This document shows positions 57,583 to 64,000 of a DNA stretch of 64,000 bases, in pieces. Every line of letters starts with the position of its first letter. Position 1 is the first letter of the stretch. This DNA is from Micromonospora thermarum (lineage in GTDB: Bacteria; Actinomycetota; Actinomycetes; Mycobacteriales; Micromonosporaceae), in assembly GCF_012034245.1 (NCBI RefSeq), contig NZ_JAATEO010000017.1:62001-126000 (forward strand), in the 5' to 3' direction. The notes under the pieces were generated by a model, which was not told the DNA's origin, ran no database searches, and saw only the letters and a program-made list of their open reading frames with translations. Made by a program: the position numbers and the translations under genes.

Positions 57583-60500
57583 GCAGGATCGCCATCGTCG
57601 GGATGGCCAACCGCTACCCCGACGCCACCTCGCCCGGCGAGCTGTGGGAGAACGCCGTCGCCGGTCGTCGCGCCTTCCGCCGCCTCCCGGACGTGCGGAT
57701 GCGGCTCGACGACTACTGGGACCCGGACCCGGCGACACCCGACCGCTTCTACGCCCGCAACGCCGCCGTCATCGAGGGGTACGAGTTCGACCGGATCGCC
57801 TACAAGATCGCCGGCAGCACGTACCGGTCCACCGACCTCACCCACTGGCTCGCCCTGGACGTCGCCGCCATGGCCCTGGCCGACGCCGGTTTCCCCATGG
57901 CCGAGGGACTGCCCCGCGAACGCACCTGCGTCGTGGTCGGCAACAGCCTCACCGGCGAGTTCTCCCGCGCCAACCAGCTACGACTGCGGTGGCCGTACGT
58001 GCAACGGATGGTCGCCGCCGCGCTCAAGGAGCAGGACTGGGACGACGACCAGCTGGCCGCGTTCCTCGCCGACTTCGAGGCCCGCTACAAGGCGCCGTTC
58101 CCGGGCATCGACGAGGACACCCTGGCCGGTGGCCTGTCCAACACCATCGCCGGCCGGATCTGCAACCACTTCGACCTCAAGGGCGGCGGGTACACCGTCG
58201 ACGGCGCCTGCTCGTCCTCCCTGCTCTCCGTCGCCACCGCCTGCAAGACGCTGCTCGACGGCGAGGTCGACGTGGCGGTGGCCGGCGGCGTGGACATCTC
58301 GATCGACCCGTTCGAGATCATCGGCTTCGCCAAGACCGGCGCGCTGGCCCGCAGCGAGATGCGCGTCTACGACCGCAAGTCCAACGGCTTCTGGCCGGGC
58401 GAGGGCTGCGGGATGATCGTGCTGATGCGCGAGCGGGACGCCCTCGACGCCGGGCACCGCGTCTACGCCACCATCGCCGGCTGGGGCATCTCCTCCGACG
58501 GCAAGGGCGGCATCACCCGCCCCGAGGTCAACGGATACCAGCTCGCGCTGCGCCGCGCGTACGAGCGGGCCGGGTTCGGGATCGACACCGTCGGCCTGTT
58601 CGAGGGGCACGGCACCGGCACCGCCGTCGGCGACGCCACCGAGCTCAAGGCCCTCTCGTTGGCCCGCCGGGCGGCCGACCCGCGCGCGCCCAAGGCCGCG
58701 ATCAGCTCCGTGAAGGGCATGATCGGGCACACCAAGGCGGCCGCCGGTGTCGCCGGCCTGATCAAGGCGGCCATGGCGGTGCACCACGAGATGGTCCCGC
58801 CGGCGATCGGCTGCGTCGATCCGCACGAGCTGCTCACCGCCGACGACGCGGCGCTGCGGGTGCTGCGCCGGGCCGAGCCGTGGCCGGAGGACACCCCGGT
58901 ACGCGCCGGCATCACCGCGATGGGCTTCGGCGGCATCAACACCCACGTGGTGCTGGACAAGCGGGAACCGAAGCGGCGCACCAGGATGGACAGCCGCACC
59001 CGCAACCTGAGCCGCTCGGTGCAGGACGCCGAACTGCTCGCCGTCGACGCGGACTCGGCCCGGCTGCTGCGCGACCGGGTGCAGCAGCTGCTGGACTTCG
59101 TCCCCCAGGTCGCGTACGCCCAGCTCGGTGACCTGGCCGCCACCCTGCACCGGGAGTTGCAGGACCGCCCGTACCGGGCGGCGGTCGTGGCCTCCTCGCC
59201 GGAGGACGCCGAGCGCCGGCTGCGGCGCGTCCGGGACGCCCTGGACGCCGGCGAGACCCGCCTGCTCACCGCCGATGGGCGGGCCTTCTGCGGGCACGTG
59301 GTCGAGGAGGGCCGCATCGGCTTCCTCTTCCCCGGCCAGGGCTCCGGCCGCGGCACCAGCGGCGGCGCCCTGCGCCGGCGGTTCGGCCGGGCCGAGGACG
59401 TGTACGAGCGGGCCGCCCTGCCGACCAGCGGCGACATGGTGGCCACCGCGGTCGCCCAGCCCCGCATCGTCACCGGGTCCATGGCCGGCCTGCGGGTCCT
59501 GGCCGACCTCGGGATCGAGGCGCGCGTGGCCGTCGGGCACAGCCTCGGCGAGCTGTCCGCCCTGCACTGGGCGGGCGCGATGGACGGTGACACCCTGCTG
59601 CGGGTCGCCGGCGTACGCGGCCGCACCATGGCCGAGCACAGCGCGTCCGGCACCATGGCCAGCCTGGCCGCCTCCCCGGACGCGGTGGCGGGCCTGCTGG
59701 CCGGCCACGACGTGGTCGTCGCCGGCTACAACGGTCCACAGCAGACGGTGGTCGCCGGCACGGTCGACGCCGTCGAGGCGGTGAGCCGGGCCGCGAAGGA
59801 CGCCGGCATCAACGCCACCCGGCTGTCCGTGTCGCACGCGTTCCACTCGCCGCTGGTGGAGCCCGCCGCCGCGGCCTTCGGCGAGCGGTTGGCCGAGGAA
59901 CACTTCGGACCGGTACGCGAGCCGGTGGTCTCCACCGTCACCGGCGAGGTGCTCGGCCCGGACACCGACATCCCGGCGCTGCTGCACCGGCAGATCACCG
60001 ACCCGGTGCTCTTCGCCCAGGCCGTCGCCCTGGCCGCGAAGGACATCGACCTGTTCGTCGAGGTTGGCCCCGGCCGGGTGCTCAGCGGCCTGGCCGCCGC
60101 GGTGACCGACGTGCCGGCCGTGGCGCTGGACACCGACGACGAGTCGCTGACCGGCCTGCTGCGGGTGGTGGCGGCCGCGTACGTCACCGGCGCCGCCGAC
60201 GTCCACCCGGGCCTGTTCCACGGCCGGCTGATCCGGCCCGTACAGCTCGGGCAGCGGTTCAGCTTCTTCGCCAGCCCCTGCGAGGCCGCCCCCGCCGTCG
60301 ACGTCCGCGTCGTCCCGGCCGCGGCGCCCGCCGCGGCCGGGCCCGCCAGTTCGACCGAGGGCGGTGGCGAGTCGGGCCTGGAGCTGCTGCGCCGGCTGGC
60401 CGCCGAGCGGGCGGAGCTGCCGCTGGAGATGGTGCGCGACGACAGCCGGCTCCTCGACGACCTGCACCTCAGCTCGATCACCGTCGGCCAGGTGGTCAAC

Positions 60501-63347
60501 CAGGCCGCCCAGCAGCTCGGCATCGGTGCCGCCGAGACGCCGACCAACTTCGCCACCGCCACCCTGCGGGAACTGGCGGAGGCATTCGACGAGCTGCACC
60601 GGACGGCCCGCCCGGCCGACGCCGAGCGGGGGCCGGTGGTCGCCGGCGCCGCGCCGTGGTCCCGGCCGTTCCGGCTGGACCTGGACCCGGTGCCCCTGCC
60701 GGCGCGGGGGCCGGCCGAGGAGAACGGCCACTGGCGGGTGTACGCGCCGGACGGCGACCCGCTGGCCGAGGCGCTGCGGCGCGGCCTCGAACGCGGCGCG
60801 GTCGGCTCCGGCGTGCTGGTCTGCCTGCCCGCCGACTGCCGGGAGGAGCACCTGGACCTCGCCCTCCAGGGCGCCCGGGCCGTCCTGAGCGGCCAGCTCG
60901 GCGACCGCTTCGTCGTCGTCGACCGCGGGCGCGGCGCGGCCGGCCTGGCGAAGACGCTCCGGTTGGAGGCGCCGCAGCTCCGCGTGACCATCGTGCACGT
61001 CCCGACCGAGGAGGCGGTCGCCGAGCGGGTGCTGGCCGAGGTCGCCGCCACCGAGGAGTTCGCCGAGGTCCACCACGACGCGCAGGGACGCCGGTTCGTG
61101 CCGACCCTGCGCGCCATGCCGGTACGGGCGGCGCGGCCCGTGCCGCCGCTGGACGCCGACGACGTGCTGCTGGTCACCGGCGGCGGCAAGGGCATCACCG
61201 CGGAGTGCGCCATCGTCGTGGCCCGCGACACCGGGGCGCGGCTGGCCGTTCTGGGCCGCTCCGACCCGGCCGCCGACGAGGAGCTGGCGGCGAACCTGCG
61301 ACGGATGACCGAGCAGGGCATCACCGTCCACTACGCCCGCGCCGACGTCACCGACGCCGGGCAGGTCCGGGCGGCGGTGGCCGAGGTGACGGCCGCGCTC
61401 GGCCCGGTCACCGGCGTGCTGCACGGCGCCGGCCGCAACGAGCCGGCCGCGCTCACCAACCTCGACCGGGAGGCGGTGCGGCGGACGTTCGCGCCGAAGA
61501 TCGACGGCCTGCGGGCGGTGCTGGACGCGGTCGACACGGATCGGCTGAAGGCACTCATCACGTTCGGCAGCATCATCGGCCGCAGCGGCCTGCGCGGCGA
61601 GGCGCACTACGCGATGGCCAACGACTGGCTCGCGGACGTCACCACCGACTTCGGCCGCCGCCACCCGGCGTGCCGCACGCTCTGTCTGGAGTGGTCGGTC
61701 TGGTCCGGGGCCGGGATGGGGGAGCGGCTGTCGGTGGTCGAGGCCCTCGAACGCGACGGCGTCACGCCGATCACGCTCGACCAGGGCGTGGAGATCATGC
61801 GCCGGCTGCTGGTGGACGCGGACGCCCCGCCGGTGGTGGTCGTCAGCGGCCGTACGCAGGGCATCGACACGGTCCGGCACCACGTGCCCGACCTGCCGCT
61901 GCTGCGCTTCGTCGACCGGCTGCTGGTCCACTACCCCGGGGTCGAGCTGGTCTCCGAGACCACGCTCAGCCCGGACACCGACCGCTACCTTCCCGACCAC
62001 CTGCTCGACGGCAACCTGCTCTTCCCGGCCGTGTTCGGCATGGAGGCGATGGCCCAGGTCGCGACCGCGCTGACCGGCCACCGGTCGGTCCCGGTGATCG
62101 AGGAGGCGGAGTTCGTCCGGCCGATCGTGGTGCCGCCGGACGGCAGCACCACCGTCCGGGTGGCCGCGGTCGTGACCGACGACGACACGGTGCAGGTGAG
62201 CATCCGCAGCGCGGAGACCGGCTTCGCCGCCGACCACTTCCGTGCCCGCCTGCGCTTCACCGACGACCCGGCGCCGGACGGCCCGCCCGAGCAGGTCGGG
62301 CCCGGTCTGCCGGACGTCCCGCTGGCGCCGGACCGGGACCTGTACGGCGACGTCCTGTTCCAGGGGCAGCGGTTCCAGCGGTTGCGCCGCTACCACCGGG
62401 CCGCGGCCCGGGACGTCGACGCGGACCTCGCGGTGCGCCCCGACACGGACTGGTTCGCCGGCTTCCTGCCGGCGGAGCTGATCCTCGGCGACCCCGGCAT
62501 GCGGGACGCGCTGATGCACGGCAACCAGGTGTGCGTCCCGCACGCCACGCTGCTGCCCGCCGGCATCGAGCGGGTCCACAGCGGCGGGGCGGCCCTGGCG
62601 GCCGCGGGGGAGGTGCGCTACTGCGCCCGCGAACGCAGCCGCGACGGGGACACGTACGTCTACGACATCGCCGTCCGGGACGCCGACGGGCGGGTCCTGG
62701 AGCGCTGGGACGGGCTGCGGTTGCAGGCCGTCCGCAAGCGCGCCGACCTGCGCTGGGTCGCGCCGCTGCTCGGCCCGTATTTGGAACGGGAGTTCGGCGA
62801 CCTGCTGGGCGTCCCGATCGCGGTGGCCGTCGAGCCCGACGCACCCGGCGACGGTGGTGCCGGCGCCGCCGGTCGGGGCCGCACCGCCCGCGCCGCCGGC
62901 CGGGCCCTCGGCCGGGCGGTCGACGTGCGGTACCGGCCCGATGGGCGCCCGGAGGTCGACGGTGACCGGCAGGTGTCCGCGGCGCACGGCGCGGGGCTCA
63001 CGCTCTGCGTGGCCGGCCCCGGCCCGCTCGGCTGCGACGTGGAGCCGGTGGCGGCCCGCCCGGCGCCCGAGTGGGACGGGCTGCTCGGCCCGAACCGTGG
63101 CCTGGCCGACCTCATCGCCGCGGAGACCGGCGAGGACCTCGCCGTCGCGGCGACCCGGGTCTGGACGGCGACGGAGTGCCTCCAGAAGGCGGGGCTGCCG
63201 CAGCGCTCGCCGCTGGCGCTGCTCTCCGCCGGCGACGGGCGGGTGCTGCTGGCCTCCGGGGACCTGCGGATCGCCACCGCGCCGGCGACCCTGCGCGACC
63301 AGGCCGCGCCGGTGGTCTTCGCGGTGCTGACCGGGAAGGACGGGTGA
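57579..63347 (+). CDS. pksE: Enediyne iterative polyketide synthase PKSE (KS-AT-ACP-KR-DH-PPT)
   Basis: The 1,922-residue enzyme builds the linear polyene precursor of the enediyne core from malonyl-CoA. Domains: KS about 1 to 460 with Cys211 in DGACSSSL and His in EGHGTGT and [11 protein letters not shown] about 550 to 880 with Ser655 in GHSLGE; ACP about 930 to 1010 with the attachment Ser at 965/966 in [10 protein letters not shown] from about 1190 ([15 protein letters not shown]); DH about 1450 to 1720 ([22 protein letters not shown]); and a C-terminal phosphopantetheinyl transferase ([19 protein letters not shown]) that arms its own ACP. All domains look intact. The length and order are exactly those of PKSE. 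Confidence 0.97.
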   Translation: MSRIAIVGMANRYPDATSPGELWENAVAGRRAFRRLPDVRMRLDDYWDPDPATPDRFYARNAAVIEGYEFDRIAYKIAGSTYRSTDLTHWLALDVAAMALADAGFPMAEGLPRERTCVVVGNSLTGEFSRANQLRLRWPYVQRMVAAALKEQDWDDDQLAAFLADFEARYKAPFPGIDEDTLAGGLSNTIAGRICNHFDLKGGGYTVDGACSSSLLSVATACKTLLDGEVDVAVAGGVDISIDPFEIIGFAKTGALARSEMRVYDRKSNGFWPGEGCGMIVLMRERDALDAGHRVYATIAGWGISSDGKGGITRPEVNGYQLALRRAYERAGFGIDTVGLFEGHGTGTAVGDATELKALSLARRAADPRAPKAAISSVKGMIGHTKAAAGVAGLIKAAMAVHHEMVPPAIGCVDPHELLTADDAALRVLRRAEPWPEDTPVRAGITAMGFGGINTHVVLDKREPKRRTRMDSRTRNLSRSVQDAELLAVDADSARLLRDRVQQLLDFVPQVAYAQLGDLAATLHRELQDRPYRAAVVASSPEDAERRLRRVRDALDAGETRLLTADGRAFCGHVVEEGRIGFLFPGQGSGRGTSGGALRRRFGRAEDVYERAALPTSGDMVATAVAQPRIVTGSMAGLRVLADLGIEARVAVGHSLGELSALHWAGAMDGDTLLRVAGVRGRTMAEHSASGTMASLAASPDAVAGLLAGHDVVVAGYNGPQQTVVAGTVDAVEAVSRAAKDAGINATRLSVSHAFHSPLVEPAAAAFGERLAEEHFGPVREPVVSTVTGEVLGPDTDIPALLHRQITDPVLFAQAVALAAKDIDLFVEVGPGRVLSGLAAAVTDVPAVALDTDDESLTGLLRVVAAAYVTGAADVHPGLFHGRLIRPVQLGQRFSFFASPCEAAPAVDVRVVPAAAPAAAGPASSTEGGGESGLELLRRLAAERAELPLEMVRDDSRLLDDLHLSSITVGQVVNQAAQQLGIGAAETPTNFATATLRELAEAFDELHRTARPADAERGPVVAGAAPWSRPFRLDLDPVPLPARGPAEENGHWRVYAPDGDPLAEALRRGLERGAVGSGVLVCLPADCREEHLDLALQGARAVLSGQLGDRFVVVDRGRGAAGLAKTLRLEAPQLRVTIVHVPTEEAVAERVLAEVAATEEFAEVHHDAQGRRFVPTLRAMPVRAARPVPPLDADDVLLVTGGGKGITAECAIVVARDTGARLAVLGRSDPAADEELAANLRRMTEQGITVHYARADVTDAGQVRAAVAEVTAALGPVTGVLHGAGRNEPAALTNLDREAVRRTFAPKIDGLRAVLDAVDTDRLKALITFGSIIGRSGLRGEAHYAMANDWLADVTTDFGRRHPACRTLCLEWSVWSGAGMGERLSVVEALERDGVTPITLDQGVEIMRRLLVDADAPPVVVVSGRTQGIDTVRHHVPDLPLLRFVDRLLVHYPGVELVSETTLSPDTDRYLPDHLLDGNLLFPAVFGMEAMAQVATALTGHRSVPVIEEAEFVRPIVVPPDGSTTVRVAAVVTDDDTVQVSIRSAETGFAADHFRARLRFTDDPAPDGPPEQVGPGLPDVPLAPDRDLYGDVLFQGQRFQRLRRYHRAAARDVDADLAVRPDTDWFAGFLPAELILGDPGMRDALMHGNQVCVPHATLLPAGIERVHSGGAALAAAGEVRYCARERSRDGDTYVYDIAVRDADGRVLERWDGLRLQAVRKRADLRWVAPLLGPYLEREFGDLLGVPIAVAVEPDAPGDGGAGAAGRGRTARAAGRALGRAVDVRYRPDGRPEVDGDRQVSAAHGAGLTLCVAGPGPLGCDVEPVAARPAPEWDGLLGPNRGLADLIAAETGEDLAVAATRVWTATECLQKAGLPQRSPLALLSAGDGRVLLASGDLRIATAPATLRDQAAPVVFAVLTGKDG

Positions 63348-63353
63348 CGCGCG

Positions 63354-63818
63354 ATGGGCGACTACTACGAGTACCGGCACACCGTCGGGTTCGAGGAGAC
63401 CAACCTCGTCGGCAACGTCTACTACGTCAACTACCTGCGCTGGCAGGGCCGGTGCCGGGAGATGTTCCTCCACGAGCGCGCCCCGGAGGTGCTCGCCGAC
63501 GTCCGCGACGACCTGAAGCTGTTCACCCTGAAGGTCGACTGCGAGTTCTTCGCCGAGATCACCGCCTTCGACGAGCTGTCCATCCGGATGCGGCTGGTCG
63601 ACCTCGCCCAGACGCAGCTGGAGTTCAGCTTCGACTACGTCCGGCTCGATCCGGGTGGCGGCACCACGCTCGTCGCCCGGGGCCGGCAGCGGGTGGCCTG
63701 CATGCGGGGACCGAACACCCGGACCCAGCCGGCCCGGGTGCCGGAGGCGCTGGTGCGGGCGCTGCGCCCGTACCGCGCCCCGACCGGGGCGCAGCTGGCC
63801 GGAACCAGGAGGACCTGA
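63354..63818 (+). CDS. tebC: Enediyne thioesterase TEBC (hotdog fold)
   Basis: The 154-residue protein is a 4-hydroxybenzoyl-CoA-type hotdog thioesterase of the E10 family: [35 protein letters not shown] has the conserved acidic and Asn/Tyr residues of the active site, followed by [16 protein letters not shown] and [19 protein letters not shown]. It releases the finished polyene (heptaene type) from PKSE; together they form the minimal warhead pair. It starts six bases after the PKSE stop, and its stop overlaps the next ATG. Length is normal for the family. Confidence 0.95.
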   Translation: MGDYYEYRHTVGFEETNLVGNVYYVNYLRWQGRCREMFLHERAPEVLADVRDDLKLFTLKVDCEFFAEITAFDELSIRMRLVDLAQTQLEFSFDYVRLDPGGGTTLVARGRQRVACMRGPNTRTQPARVPEALVRALRPYRAPTGAQLAGTRRT

Positions 63819-64000
63819 TGAGCATCGACCATGTGACACCCGTCGCGGCCACCGACCCCGACGGGCTGCGCGGGGCGTTCGGGACCTTCGCGACCGGGGT
63901 GACGGTGGTGTCGGTCGGCGGCCCGCTGCCGCACGGCATGACGGCCAACTCGTTCACGTCGGTCTCCCTCGACCCGCCGCTGGTGCTGGTCTGCGTGGAC
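63818..64000 (+). CDS. Flavin reductase, N-terminal part (cut by window edge; SgcE6-like)
   Basis: Only the first 61 residues are present. They start [27 protein letters not shown] and continue with [30 protein letters not shown], the clear N-terminus of the HpaC-type flavin reductase domain. Such reductases supply reduced flavin to two-component monooxygenases; in nine-membered clusters the SgcE6 reductase does this for the hydroxylase acting on the side-chain amino acid or core. Here the oxygenase at 32348 is a possible partner. Its ATG overlaps the TEBC stop, so it belongs to the warhead operon. Confidence 0.88.
   Translation, partial: MSIDHVTPVAATDPDGLRGAFGTFATGVTVVSVGGPLPHGMTANSFTSVSLDPPLVLVCVD

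Noticed and set aside
57978..63839. A 1,953-codon open frame on the minus strand opposite PKSE
   Set aside because: It mirrors the codon structure of the PKSE gene in very GC-rich DNA; the translation is low in complexity (Gly/Arg/Val/His-rich) and shows no domain.
1..64000. CRISPR arrays, insertion sequences, tRNA or rRNA genes
   Set aside because: No regularly spaced repeats, transposase frames, cloverleaf-like segments or rRNA signatures were noticed by reading; a tRNAscan or ISfinder run was not possible.

Overview
The window is very GC-rich DNA from an actinomycete. The gene style (GTG starts, GTGA/ATGA stop-start overlaps, mycothiol-type and MtrAB/LpqB-like genes) and the enediyne content fit Micromonosporaceae, most likely Micromonospora or a relative; this assignment is inferred, since no rRNA is present. 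No rRNA, tRNA, CRISPR array or insertion sequence was recognised.

Bases 1 to about 10.3 kb look like ordinary chromosome: two acyl-CoA dehydrogenases, a secreted M23 peptidase, a GH5-FN3-CBM2 cellulase gene behind a CebR-type operator (the GH5 domain appears to lack its nucleophile segment), a subtilase remnant, a PH-domain membrane protein with a PadR regulator, BON, STAS and YeaQ-type stress proteins, and a response regulator / histidine kinase / GerMN lipoprotein trio.

From about 10.3 kb to the right edge lies a large enediyne antibiotic cluster that continues past 64,000. Its core is at the right: two DUF1702 (UNBL-type) genes, UNBV, UNBU, the 1,922-residue enediyne polyketide synthase PKSE, the TEBC thioesterase and the start of a flavin reductase. 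Upstream are a small DUF5987-like protein with a GMC oxidoreductase and two AhpD-like CxxC proteins; with four SgcJ-like NTF2 proteins this set resembles nine-membered enediyne clusters more than ten-membered ones (from recalled family knowledge). An AfsR-type SARP regulator, a 14-helix MFS exporter, a second MFS exporter, a CopC-like protein and a mycothiol-type DinB protein are candidate control and self-protection genes.

The sugar genes are unusual. A leftward operon (31.95 to 22.57 kb) encodes UDP-glucose dehydrogenase, a UXS-like decarboxylase, a nucleotidyltransferase, an E1/SpnQ-type [2Fe-2S] 3-dehydrase, a PLP aminotransferase, a glycosyltransferase and a methyltransferase: the parts for a 3-deoxy-4-amino pentose-like sugar. 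A rightward operon (32.35 to 44.09 kb) has a ThiG/BexX-like sulfur transferase, a CysO-like sulfur carrier protein, a HAD phosphatase, a GT5 glucosyltransferase, MalQ, TreY and an exporter, tightly coupled. This looks like a 2-thiosugar, possibly thiotrehalose-type, module inside an enediyne cluster, and is the best candidate for an undescribed system.

A recurring 22-bp element (in the direction of transcription TGCGCA-N6-AAGATGCG) occurs in five intergenic regions at 13.2, 32.1, 46.4, 51.2 and 53.5 kb, usually as an inverted pair between divergent operons. It appears to tie nine transcription units into one regulon and extends the cluster left to at least 10.3 kb.
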